Shown here: one piece after another, positions 41,458 to 50,814 of the stretch
How positions within the stretch are numbered: position 1 is the first letter of the stretch
Layout of the letters: every line of letters begins with the position of its first letter
Assembly: GCA_018662005.1 (NCBI GenBank)
Contig: JABJHA010000021.1
Coordinates: forward strand, 62,001 to 126,000
Length of the DNA: 64,000 bases
Reading direction: 5' to 3'
From: Rhodospirillaceae bacterium
GTDB lineage: Bacteria; Pseudomonadota; Alphaproteobacteria; Rhodospirillales; JABHCV01
Program-made: the position numbers and the translations under genes
The notes under the pieces: model-generated
Database searches by the model: none
The model's input: only the letters and a program-made list of their open reading frames with translations
What the model was told of the DNA's origin: nothing

Positions 41458-44073
41458 GTGCGTCAAATACTTTTAAATAGTGAAGGTGCTGTCATTGCAC
41501 GGATGCCAAGGCCTTCTTTGGAAACTGGCTCGGTGCTGGTACGCGCCCATTTTTCCTTGATTAGTGTCGGTACAGAGGTGGCTTCTTTGCGGCCTTCAGT
41601 ACCTTCTGATCCAGATTCTGGTATTCTCGATAAAATCCAGACATATAACAGCCTAGCCTCGCTCTATCTCGGCAAGGCAATACGTAACCCAGGTCTGGCT
41701 GCCCGCAGGGTGCAATCAATCGCAATGAATCGTGTCCGAAGGGGCTTGCCAAATAAAACTGTACAGCCCAGGTCGTCAGTCAATATCGGTGAAGTAATCT
41801 GGAATATAATCGGTCAAGGGAAGCTGAAAGTTGATGGCTCTTCTCTTCACCTCATAACTGATAAAAGTCAATTTGGGTATCAATGCGTGTCCCAAGATTT
41901 TTCTATTCCTAAAGGACATTCCCCGTGTCTGGAAATATCTGGAGAAGTTGAAGAAGGGTTGATGTGCGTGGGCTTGCTGTCGGGCAAACATGGCAAATGG
42001 ATAGACTCTTTCACCTTGGGGCAAGGCTCTTTCGATGAACGTTTTGTCTATGAGGCAGGAGGTGCAGAAGACGCCACCTTGGTGATTGCAAATGCTGGAA
42101 CTGGTTCCTCATCAAGTATTAGAATCGCTGGCGTTAATGTTTTAATGATTCCGCCTGACCAAGAAGGACTTCCTCACAGCGAGATGAACCAGCAAGGGTG
42201 GAACGTTGGTTATTCTCTCGCCGGCGAAGTCGTCGCTGTAGGAGAAGGTGTGTCAGATTTGGCCATTGGTGACATGGTTGCCTGCGCGGGAGCTGGCAGC
42301 GCCAACCACGCCGAATATGTTGCCGTTAAACGTAATCTTGTTTGCCCCATTCCAAAGGGTTGTGACCCGCGATGGGCGGCAACGACAACTGTTGGAACTA
42401 TTGCCCTGCAAGGCGTAAGGCGGGCGAACATTGAATTGGGTGAGAAAGTCGGGGTCATCGGCTTGGGATTGATCGGCCAGATGACCGTGCAAATTCTCAG
42501 AGCTGCAGGCTGTAGGGTTATTGGCCTGGATATTGATGCTACTCGTGTCGAACGTGCCTTGGCTCAAGGGATGGATGGTGGCACTGATGATCCAGACGAA
42601 TTCAAACGGCTGGTCATTGATGCCACCTGTGGTCATGGGCTGGATAAAACACTGATTACAGCATCGAGCAAATCAAGCAGGGTGGTTAATCTTTCCATGG
42701 AAATAACGAGAATGAAGGGATGTGTTGTTCTCGTTGGCGATGTCAAAATGGATATTGAGCGATCTGCATTTTATCGTAAGGAAATTAACTTACTAATGAG
42801 CACGTCCTATGGTCCTGGCAGGTATGACAGGGAATACGAAGTCAATGGCATTGATTATCCCTATTCTTATGTGCGTTGGACTGAGAACCGTAATATGGAA
42901 AGCTTCATGGAGTTGATTGCGACGGGACGAATCGATATGGAGCCACTGATTGATCGCGTTGTCTCTCTTGAAAAGGTTCCCGAAACATATAAGGAATTGG
43001 TGAAAGGCGATAAAAACTTGCCCCTTGGTGTTCTGATCAAATACCAGGACCAAACTGCCGTCGGGGAAAGTGCGATTTCACTTCGCGGACACCGTAAGCC
43101 CAAAGAAGGAATGGTAAATTTTGTGCTGGTTGGTGCGGGTGCCTTCGGGACTTCGATGTTGGTGCCGCAATTGCAAAAACGAAAAGATGTTTTCTTCCTA
43201 AAGGGGGTGGTTAGCAGCAATGCAACTCGCGGGGGGAACTATGCTCGTAGTCAAGGCATAGAATTGTTGGCCTCTGATATTAAAGGGGTGCTGGATAATT
43301 CTGACGTCCATTTGGCGGTTATCGCTACTCGCCACGATAAACACGCTAAACAGGTTGCCGCTGCGATACTTGCTGAAAAGCATGTATTTGTCGAAAAACC
43401 GCTGGCCCTTAGTTGGGATGAACTGGACACTGTTGACACAGCATATAAGGAGCACGAGAAGCCGCCCCTGGTTATGATCGGGTTCAATCGTCGTTTTGCC
43501 CCGGCATTGCAGTTGCTGAAACAGATCATTGAGGGTCGCCGTTCACCCCTTGTGATTAATTACCGTTTGAACGCAGGCTATATTCCTGCTGATAGCTGGA
43601 TACAGGCTGCTGAGGGTGGTGGCAGGAATGTCGGTGAGGCCTGTCACATGTATGATGTCTTTCGGTTTCTGGCCGGTGCTCCTGTTACGTCCATTCAGGC
43701 ACAGGCAATCAATCCTCAGGGAACCGCCTATCTTCGTAACGATAATTTCTGTGCCACGATGGGGTATGAAGACGGTAGTATCGGCAATCTTGTCTATACG
43801 GCTCTTGGTCCAAAACAGGGTATGTCGAAGGAATACATAGAAGTCTTTGTTGATGGAAATGCCTACATTGTTGATGACTTTAAAAGTTTGGTTCGAGCAG
43901 GTGATAGTGCCGAGTTGTGGAGCGGCGATGTAGATAAGGGCCATTTTGAAGAATTAAGCCGCTTTGGTGAGTCAATCGTTGGCGATGGTGAGGCTCCGAT
44001 ACCCTTTGATGAAATTATTGAAACTTCAGCGGTGGCACTTCACGTTGAAGATTTGTTGTATGGGCGGGGTTAG
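41458..44073 (+). CDS. Bi-domain oxidoreductase: zinc-type alcohol dehydrogenase fused to Gfo/Idh/MocA
   Basis: 871 residues. The first ~540 form a medium-chain dehydrogenase (HFSLISVGTEVASL; NVGYSLAGEVVAVGEGVSDLAIGDMVACAG; nucleotide motif GVIGLGLIGQMTVQILRAAG). The rest is a Gfo/Idh/MocA enzyme (VGAGAFGTSMLVPQLQ; HVFVEKPLALSWDELD). This fusion is typical of polysaccharide and O-antigen loci; the substrate is unknown. GTG start at 41458. The next gene follows after 2 bp. Confidence 0.9.
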   Translation: MRQILLNSEGAVIARMPRPSLETGSVLVRAHFSLISVGTEVASLRPSVPSDPDSGILDKIQTYNSLASLYLGKAIRNPGLAARRVQSIAMNRVRRGLPNKTVQPRSSVNIGEVIWNIIGQGKLKVDGSSLHLITDKSQFGYQCVSQDFSIPKGHSPCLEISGEVEEGLMCVGLLSGKHGKWIDSFTLGQGSFDERFVYEAGGAEDATLVIANAGTGSSSSIRIAGVNVLMIPPDQEGLPHSEMNQQGWNVGYSLAGEVVAVGEGVSDLAIGDMVACAGAGSANHAEYVAVKRNLVCPIPKGCDPRWAATTTVGTIALQGVRRANIELGEKVGVIGLGLIGQMTVQILRAAGCRVIGLDIDATRVERALAQGMDGGTDDPDEFKRLVIDATCGHGLDKTLITASSKSSRVVNLSMEITRMKGCVVLVGDVKMDIERSAFYRKEINLLMSTSYGPGRYDREYEVNGIDYPYSYVRWTENRNMESFMELIATGRIDMEPLIDRVVSLEKVPETYKELVKGDKNLPLGVLIKYQDQTAVGESAISLRGHRKPKEGMVNFVLVGAGAFGTSMLVPQLQKRKDVFFLKGVVSSNATRGGNYARSQGIELLASDIKGVLDNSDVHLAVIATRHDKHAKQVAAAILAEKHVFVEKPLALSWDELDTVDTAYKEHEKPPLVMIGFNRRFAPALQLLKQIIEGRRSPLVINYRLNAGYIPADSWIQAAEGGGRNVGEACHMYDVFRFLAGAPVTSIQAQAINPQGTAYLRNDNFCATMGYEDGSIGNLVYTALGPKQGMSKEYIEVFVDGNAYIVDDFKSLVRAGDSAELWSGDVDKGHFEELSRFGESIVGDGEAPIPFDEIIETSAVALHVEDLLYGRG

Positions 44074-44075
44074 CG

Positions 44076-46700
44076 TTGAATAAATTTAATATTTCTTTGC
44101 ATGACCAAATGGTTCCCCTTGGAACTGATAACAAAAACTTTAAATATATTTTTGTATCCGATGCATTTGAAACCGGGGTTATCGAGGATGGACGTATTGA
44201 GACGGTTACCGAACGTCACCAGATGACTCTGGAACGTCCTGTATTGCAGTCAGGCACCCCCCCCCTACAATTGGCAAAAAATAATTCTGCCAAAGGCATT
44301 ATTCTTGAAATGAATCGGGGATGGATTAGCCGTCGGCATTTGAAACTCGGGCGAGGTGTTTTCAAAGAAAAATTGCAGTTGTTTTTTTATTGGCCACTTG
44401 AAGAAGTGATCGAACATATTGATCACTTTCGGTTTCGCTTACATATTTTCATGTTTTTGTGGGCGTCGGCGTATCAATTAGCTCGTCGGCCAACGTCTAT
44501 AAGTAGCGCTGATTACATAAGGCATCACAAGGCGTTACTTCACAAATTAAGGAACAATGCGGCTCCGGTTTCTATTGATGGGGCCTCGCGTAATGGCGTT
44601 CGCCTAGGCGTCAAGGGTGCGGGGCTATATTTGCGCTTGGATTACTGGGCTAGAATCAATTCAGGGGGGAGTTACGGGCATACATGCTACTTAGCCAAGG
44701 AAATGGCAAAAGTATCTGAAAATTTTATTTGCATAATGGGAAGCCGGTTTCAACTTCTAGACACCCTTGGTCTACGTCAATTGGTTCCTGATTTTTCCTG
44801 CGAATCAATGAACGAGCTTGATCTGTTGAATGCCAGTAATGGGTACTATGACCGCCTGAAATTGGCTTTCGAACTTTACATGCCATCTTATGTTTATGAA
44901 CGTCTCGTTCCCGGTAATTATGCCGGGATGCGCCTATGCCAGGAATTGAAAATCCCATATATTGTTGAATACAACGGTTCTGAAACGATCATGCGCCAAT
45001 CTTTCGGCGACGGCAGAACACTACAGCATAAGGAATGTTTTATCGGCGCTGAAATGGTGGCTTTCAAACAGGCAACGGCAATCAATGTTATTTCAGATGG
45101 TGTTCGCGATCAACTTGTCGAAAGTGGGGTTGATCCCGCAAAAATTCTGGTCAACCCGAATTGCGCCAACCCGGATGAATACGTTCCCGGTTCAAGGCAA
45201 GAGATATCTGAAATTCGCGAAAAGTTAGGCTGGTCCGACCAGCATATCATTGTTGGTTTTATTGGTACCTTTGGCGGGTGGCATGGCATTGAGGTTCTGG
45301 CCGGGGCATTGCCAAGAATTTGTAAAGAGCTTCCAGCAGCCCAATTTTTACTTATTGGAGCGGGCGACTATCAGGGCCTTATTCTGGAAGCCGTTGAAAA
45401 ATACGGCTTGCACGACAGGGTGCATATGCCTGGTGTTATGCCACAACAAGAAACGGCGGTATTGATGAAGGCCTGCGATATTTTTGTTTCCCCCCACAGT
45501 AAGAATATGGGAGAAATAAGTTTTTTTGGCTCCCCTACCAAGGTTTTTGAATATATGTCCATGGCGGGCGGAATTGTCGCCAGTGATCTGGAACAAATTG
45601 GTCAGGTGTTGTCACCGGCCCTCAGGCCTGCAGATTTATTGGAAAAGAACGTGCTGGTAAGTGAGCAGCGAGCCGTATTATGTGAGCCGGGCAATATAGA
45701 AGAATTTGCTGATGCTGTTATAGGATTGGCAAGGCGCCCGGGAACAATCAAAGCACTTGGCGCAAACGCACGCAAAGCGATTGTCAATTATTACTCCTGG
45801 GACAAACATGTTGCCAGAATTTTGGATTTTGCATCAAGTAAGGCCTATGAGGATAGCTTGCATGCACATCCTGAATTAGAGTCAAAAGGGGTTCAAAAAG
45901 GGACGGTTGATTTCGATAAACAGGAAATAATCAAGCAATGGGACAACGACCCATGTGGTTCACATTATGTAACAGGTAAGACAAAACCCCGTAACGCCTG
46001 GTTTAAAGAAGTTGCGCAATATCGATACGACCAATACGCGCCCTGGATGCCGGAGGTCATGGAATTTTCAGGGCATGTCGGAGAAAAAGTTCTGGAAATT
46101 GGCGGCGGTGTAGGTACTGATTTGCTTCAGTTTGCCAAATCGGGAGCGCAGGTCACGGACATAGATATGTCGGGAGGGCACCTGGCTCTTGCCAAGGAAA
46201 ACTTGGAACTAAACGGTTACAGTGGCAAATTTATTCATGGTGATGCAGAAAATCTGCCCTTCGACGACGGATCATTCGATTTGGTCTATTCAAATGGTGT
46301 TATTCATCATACGCCGAATACGCAGAGAGCCGTTTCAGAAATTTACCGGGTTTTAAGGCCGGGAGGAAAAGCCATTATTATGGTCTATGCAGAGAATTCA
46401 CTGCATTTCTGGCTGAACCTTTTTTTCTGGCGGGGGATTCGTCAAGGTGAACTTCTTAAGAGCTCAATGGGGATGATTATGTCCAGAAGTGTTGAGATAT
46501 CCAATGTAGAAGCTCGGCCACTGGTAAAGGTCTATAAAAAGCGAGAAATAGCCAATATGTTCCACGCTTTTAATGACATTGAGATATTTCAAAGACAATT
46601 ATTAAAATCAGAAGTGCCTTTTTGGTTAAAGTGGATACCGGCAGAAAAGCTTCAAAAAATCGCAGGCTGGAATTTGATTATCAAAGGTTATAAATCCTGA
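44076..46700 (+). CDS. Fused glycosyltransferase (GT4 type) and SAM methyltransferase
   Basis: 874 residues. After a 180-residue N-terminal region without clear family there is a GT4-type core (GGSYGHTCYLAKEMAK; PYIVEYNGSETIMRQ; GFIGTFGGWHGIEVLAGALP; SPTKVFEYMSMAGGIVASDLEQIGQV), and from about 625 a class I methyltransferase (KVLEIGGGVGTDLLQFAKSGAQVTDIDMSGG; YRVLRPGGKAIIM). It probably adds and then methylates a sugar, or caps a chain. TTG start at 44076, two bases after the preceding stop. Confidence 0.85.
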   Translation: MNKFNISLHDQMVPLGTDNKNFKYIFVSDAFETGVIEDGRIETVTERHQMTLERPVLQSGTPPLQLAKNNSAKGIILEMNRGWISRRHLKLGRGVFKEKLQLFFYWPLEEVIEHIDHFRFRLHIFMFLWASAYQLARRPTSISSADYIRHHKALLHKLRNNAAPVSIDGASRNGVRLGVKGAGLYLRLDYWARINSGGSYGHTCYLAKEMAKVSENFICIMGSRFQLLDTLGLRQLVPDFSCESMNELDLLNASNGYYDRLKLAFELYMPSYVYERLVPGNYAGMRLCQELKIPYIVEYNGSETIMRQSFGDGRTLQHKECFIGAEMVAFKQATAINVISDGVRDQLVESGVDPAKILVNPNCANPDEYVPGSRQEISEIREKLGWSDQHIIVGFIGTFGGWHGIEVLAGALPRICKELPAAQFLLIGAGDYQGLILEAVEKYGLHDRVHMPGVMPQQETAVLMKACDIFVSPHSKNMGEISFFGSPTKVFEYMSMAGGIVASDLEQIGQVLSPALRPADLLEKNVLVSEQRAVLCEPGNIEEFADAVIGLARRPGTIKALGANARKAIVNYYSWDKHVARILDFASSKAYEDSLHAHPELESKGVQKGTVDFDKQEIIKQWDNDPCGSHYVTGKTKPRNAWFKEVAQYRYDQYAPWMPEVMEFSGHVGEKVLEIGGGVGTDLLQFAKSGAQVTDIDMSGGHLALAKENLELNGYSGKFIHGDAENLPFDDGSFDLVYSNGVIHHTPNTQRAVSEIYRVLRPGGKAIIMVYAENSLHFWLNLFFWRGIRQGELLKSSMGMIMSRSVEISNVEARPLVKVYKKREIANMFHAFNDIEIFQRQLLKSEVPFWLKWIPAEKLQKIAGWNLIIKGYKS

Positions 46701-47055
46701 ACTTCCAACAATGAAGTGGTCCGAGACTATTTTTTGAAAAACGGAGAGCTGATTTTGCTGAACAAATGCAAACTACTTGTCGATGAGCTGGTTGCTCTTT
46801 GCGGAAGTTTGATCTCCTATTTAGGAAGACTGAGAGAGCGAGTTATTTTATGCCCAGTATATTGAGTGTCCCGAGCTTGAACTCGGTAACCGTTATCAAC
46901 TGTAGGGCGCTTTAAGGGATAATGCATTGGATAATATTGAAGAGGGACAAGCGCGCGACCTAAATATTAATGTCGTGGGTGATGTGAGGCACTTTGGCAA
47001 TGTAGGAACGGGGTGCTGTAGTGCCGGGTTTCGTCGGATATAGGAGCCGGATAGA
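46701..47055. other. 355-bp gap, no recognisable gene
   Basis: Short frames only, on both strands; none has a recognisable motif. The sequence may be decayed coding DNA, but I cannot identify a parent gene. A GGAG ribosome site for the next gene is at its end. Confidence 0.4.
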
Positions 47056-47748
47056 GTGATCGAAAAAATCATTTATTTGGGGGCCAGTGGCTTTCCAGAG
47101 GTTTCTGAGGTGGTTCGTCGCATCAATGCCGTCGAACTGAGGTATGAGATCGCAGGAATTCTCGATGATGATGCAAGCTACCATGGGGGCGAGGTAGAGG
47201 GCGTGCCGGTACTCGGTAACCTGGAGCGGGTCGTCGATTTCCCAAATGCCCGATTTATTTTCGGTATTGGGACGCATCGGTCGCGGTTGTTGCGTTACGA
47301 AATACTTCAGCGACTTGGTGTGCCTGCTGCCCGCTATCTGACTTTAATCGATCCGAGTGCACATGTGTACAAATACGCAGATGTTGGCCACGGTGCGATT
47401 ATTCACAGTGGCTCGACTGTTTTGTGTGGCGCAAAAATCTGTAATTTTTCAGTTGTCGGATGGAATGCCATTGTGACCAAGGACGTCATCATCGGCGAGG
47501 GGGCGATGACCGGTCCCAGTGTGACGATACTTCCGAACGCCCGCCTCGGCGCTTACAGCTTTGTTGGCGGAGCGGCCTCGATATCGGAAGGCGTAACCAT
47601 CGGGCCGGGGGCTATGGTAGGTGCCTGTACGTTTGTCCACCGGGATGTGTCGTCCGGCGACTTCATCGTCGGCACCCCGCCGCGGCTCCTGGCAAGCGAG
47701 ACGGTTCCCAACGACATTTTACAGGTATGGCGCATGGAGGGCGGTTAA
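47056..47748 (+). CDS. NeuD-type sugar O/N-acetyltransferase (left-handed beta helix)
   Basis: 230 residues. N-terminal Rossmann-like PglD_N domain (IEKIIYLGASGFPEV, IAGILDDDASYHGGEVEGVPVLG), then hexapeptide repeats (GHGAIIHSGSTVLCGAKICNFSVVGWNAIVTKDVIIGEGAMTGPSVTILPNARLGAYSFVGGAA). Such enzymes acetylate sialic or bacillosamine-type sugars with acetyl-CoA. GTG start with GGAG 9 nt upstream. Confidence 0.88.
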   Translation: MIEKIIYLGASGFPEVSEVVRRINAVELRYEIAGILDDDASYHGGEVEGVPVLGNLERVVDFPNARFIFGIGTHRSRLLRYEILQRLGVPAARYLTLIDPSAHVYKYADVGHGAIIHSGSTVLCGAKICNFSVVGWNAIVTKDVIIGEGAMTGPSVTILPNARLGAYSFVGGAASISEGVTIGPGAMVGACTFVHRDVSSGDFIVGTPPRLLASETVPNDILQVWRMEGG

Positions 47749-48097
47749 TTGCAGCTGTGAATGATTGGCGCGATGACGTTCATTATGGATGACGATTTGT
47801 ATAAATGTAATATTATCAATTTCTTCGGTTTAGTTTACCCACTTTCGAAGTTGGAAAGTCTCACCGGGGCAAAGTTCGGGTTCAGGACGATAGTTTCTAA
47901 CAGCGTGGCTGGGAACGTCGATTGGGACCATTTGATTTCGAACCGAATATTGGATCCTGGCCGTGACCGATGGTGGAACTGGCGTAGAGTAATATGCCGG
48001 GACAAAATGCGAAAGAACAGATCTGTGGGTTTTACGGTCTCATGCTTGAAGTCACCAGCCCCCCCCATCAATATTTTTAAAAAGATGCGGTAATGAT
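47749..48097. other. 349-bp gap, one doubtful open frame
   Basis: A frame of 110 codons (47761-48093) has no family motif and an odd composition (LKSPAPPINIFKKMR from a C-rich run), so it is not called a gene. The stretch could be a remnant of a lost gene. Confidence 0.4.
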
Positions 48098-49615
48098 ATG
48101 AACACCCATGACCACCTTAACTTCGACACTGGGGGGGCGGGGGTCCAAAAAAAGGCCTGTTCGACCTTGTCATCAACGACTAATGGCCTAAAAATTCTGC
48201 TTATTCAACCTCCCGAAACCGGCGGGGTTAAAACATTTCTGGCACACTTCAAAGGTGGCATGAAAGACATTGGCCTCAAGCAACCCCTAGGGCTTCTGTC
48301 CGTGGCCTCGGCCATCAACAAATTGTCATGCCACGACGTCAAGGTCATTGATGCCATCGCTGAGCGGTTAACCTTTGATGGTTTATTGCAGCGGGTTCTG
48401 GAATACCGACCGGACGTTGTTGGCATTTCCGCCTGGACGGATTTTTGGTGGCCAGCCTACAGAACGGGGGAAGTTATCAAACAGGCCTTGCCCGATTCGC
48501 ATTTATGTTATGGCGGTCCCCACGTCGGTATTTTTCCAGAGGAAACCCTATCGGTTCCCTTTGTCGACAGTGTGGTGATTGGTGATGGTGAAATACCCTT
48601 CTTGTATTTATGCAATGGTTTGTCCCGGGGCGAACAGACGTTTGATTGTAAGGGAATTCATACCAAGTCATTAGGTGGAACATTTCCGCCAATGACCCAA
48701 TATGTTCAGGCCGATTTAGATGCGTTACCTGAACTGGACCGGACATTGTTGCCAATTGAAAATTATGGTTAGATTCTAGGTAAGAAAAACCTGTCCACGA
48801 CCATGATTACCAGTCGGGGATGCCCTCATCGATGTAGCTTTTGTAAGCTAAATTTCCAAAAGACAATCGCCAGATCGGCAGAAAATATTGTCAACGAATT
48901 CCGGAAAATCAGATCGTTGGGAATTCAGGAAGTGGAAATCTATGACGACACCTTTACCTGGGGAAAAGAGCGCTTGCGCAACATCTGCGAGGGCTTGATC
49001 AAGGACAATAATAAAATAACCTGGGCTGTTCGCGACCGAGTCACCGCCGCCCGTCTCGACCTATATGGCCTTATGTACGAGGCCGGATGCCGGCGAATTC
49101 ATTTCGGGGTGGAATTGGGTGTTCAGCGCATTTTGAACAGAATGCAAAAGAACATAACCACCGAACAGGCCCGTTACGCAGTCAAGACGGCGCGGCAATC
49201 AGGCCTTCAAGTCCTTACCCATTTTATGTTTGGAAACCTAGATGAAACTGTTGCTGATATGATGCAGACCATCGATTTTGCACTGGAATTGGATGCAGAT
49301 TACGCCGAATTTTCAATTACCATTCCCTATGCTGGAACAGCGATGTACAAAGAGGGACTCTCGCCGGGCATTATTTCCCATGATTTTTGGCTGGACAACG
49401 CCAAATGTCCGACCCCCGGTATGAGGCCTGCTCAGGTAATCGAAAGCCACGCTGACCTGGACACGCTTCAGGGCATACTTAATGAGGCAAACCGCAGGTT
49501 TTACTTTCGACCACGCTATATCCTTCGCGAGTTTTCACGACTTCGAAGCCTAGGAGAATTTATGAGAAAATCTCAAATTGGGTACCGGTTGGCGGCTTCG
49601 ATTTTCGCTGGGTAA
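48098..49615 (+). pseudogene. B12-binding-domain radical SAM protein with in-frame amber stop
   Basis: The two halves lie in the same frame. 48098-48769 encodes a cobalamin-binding-like N domain (PLGLLSVASAINKLSCHDVKVID, CYGGPHVGIFPEETL). A TAG at 48770-48772 interrupts, and the frame continues with ILGKKNLSTTMITSRGCPHRCSFCK, the CxxxCxxC iron-sulfur motif, and the radical SAM barrel to 49615. The join reads smoothly (LPIENYG, stop, ILGKKN), as expected from a single point change. The second half could restart at ATG 48803 but without the first domain. Likely once a sugar or lipid-modifying enzyme of the locus. Confidence 0.85.
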
Positions 49616-49808
49616 ACTGGGCTGGGTGACACCCTGGCAGGTGTGCGGTAGTGCTTACGGAAATTAGTCGATGGGGATAGGTGGATTTCTTTTCTGTTAG
49701 CTAGGATATACAATTTGAATTTCGATGCATTTTGTGTCAAGTCACGACAATAAAAAGCTATTAAAATAATATCTTATATAAAGATATAGAGGATTTAATA
49801 AGAAAAGA
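49616..49808. other. AT-rich promoter-like gap before the acyl-carrier cassette
   Basis: Clearly AT-rich second half with a palindrome ATATCTT-atat-AAGATAT around 49771-49790. It likely holds the promoter of the operon that starts with the acyl carrier protein; no clear -35/-10 pair is evident. Confidence 0.45.
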
Positions 49809-50120
49809 ATGATTATGAGCACAACAATAGACCGCATCACAACAATCGTTCTGGATTCTCTGGCAGATGCTTGGCACGAGTATGATCACAAGGAAATGCC
49901 AACAATTGAGAGCGTTATATATGGTGATGAATCTATGCTTGATTCCATGGCCTTGGTTTCAATGGTGTTGGATATTGAAGAACGCCTTGAAGAAGAATTG
50001 GAGCTAACAATTTCTCTGCTTGATGAGAAAGCCTTCTCGCAGGATCAAAGCCCTTTTCGGAATGTTGCGACCATGGTGACTTTCGTGAAGAATTCAATTG
50101 AGGAGGCCACTGGTGACTGA
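49809..50120 (+). CDS. Acyl carrier protein-like protein
   Basis: 103 residues resembling acyl or peptidyl carrier proteins: a four-helix pattern with the phosphopantetheine serine S46 in DESMLDSMALVSMVLDIEERLEEELE. The start is ATG 49809, with a second in-frame ATG at 49815. Its partners are the SDR (8-bp overlap downstream) and two adenylating enzymes, so it most likely carries the acyl or aminoacyl group they make. It is distinct from the housekeeping AcpP in sequence around the serine. Confidence 0.82.
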   Translation: MIMSTTIDRITTIVLDSLADAWHEYDHKEMPTIESVIYGDESMLDSMALVSMVLDIEERLEEELELTISLLDEKAFSQDQSPFRNVATMVTFVKNSIEEATGD

Positions 50121-50814
50121 TTCACCTGTTTTAGTTTTGACGGGCACAAGTCGGGGTATTGGCCATCATCTGGCGATTCATTACCTGGAACAGGGATGGC
50201 GGGTCGCCGGTTGCAGCCGATCGGAAACAGACATCGATGATAAAAACTACATCCATACCGCTGTTGATGTGACGGAAGAGGCCGAAGTCACCAAATGGGT
50301 GCGATCCATTGGCCGTGACCTGGGCCGAATAGATGCCACCATCAATAATGCCGGCGCGGCAAGTATGAACCATGTTTTACTGACGCCGGCCAAAACCGTT
50401 GATCGGTTGATGAAACTGAATTTCAAGGGCTCGTTCCTTGTTTGCCGCGAAACGGCAAAAATCATGGCCAAGCGGAAGTATGGGCGAATTGTTAATTTCA
50501 GTTCAGTCGCTGTACCCCTTTCACTGGAAGGCGAGTCCGTTTACGTCGCATCCAAATCGGCCATCGAAGCTTTTTCGCGAAGCATGGCGCGCGAAGTCAT
50601 TGGTCACAACATTACTGTAAACGTCGTTGCTCCGGCGCCGATCGATACGGATTTAACTCGTAGCATTCCGAAGGCCGTGATGGACAGGTTATTTAAAAAA
50701 ATGGTGATTTCACGGTATGGGAAATTCGAGGATATCGAAAACGTCACCGACTTTTTCCTGAACCCACAAAGTTCGATGATTACCGGGCAGGTGATTACGT
50801 TGGGGGCGTGGTAA
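50113..50814 (+). CDS. Short-chain dehydrogenase/reductase (FabG-like)
   Basis: About 233 residues. NAD(P) motif LTGTSRGIGHHLA, catalytic Ser in IVNFSSVAVPLS, and YVASKSAIEAFSRS with the Tyr-Lys pair; C-terminus GQVITLGAW. Resembles 3-oxoacyl-ACP reductases, which fits the ACP just upstream. GTG start at 50113 with AGGAGG 6 nt upstream; overlaps the ACP stop by 8 bp and the next start at its own stop. Confidence 0.9.
   Translation: MTDSPVLVLTGTSRGIGHHLAIHYLEQGWRVAGCSRSETDIDDKNYIHTAVDVTEEAEVTKWVRSIGRDLGRIDATINNAGAASMNHVLLTPAKTVDRLMKLNFKGSFLVCRETAKIMAKRKYGRIVNFSSVAVPLSLEGESVYVASKSAIEAFSRSMAREVIGHNITVNVVAPAPIDTDLTRSIPKAVMDRLFKKMVISRYGKFEDIENVTDFFLNPQSSMITGQVITLGAW

Noticed and set aside
47761-48093. 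110-codon open frame after the NeuD-type gene
   Set aside because: No motif, no clear ribosome site and odd composition; kept only as part of an intergenic description.
48803-49615. Stand-alone radical SAM gene starting at 48803
   Set aside because: It is in the same frame as the upstream domain with only one stop between; a single interrupted gene explains both better.
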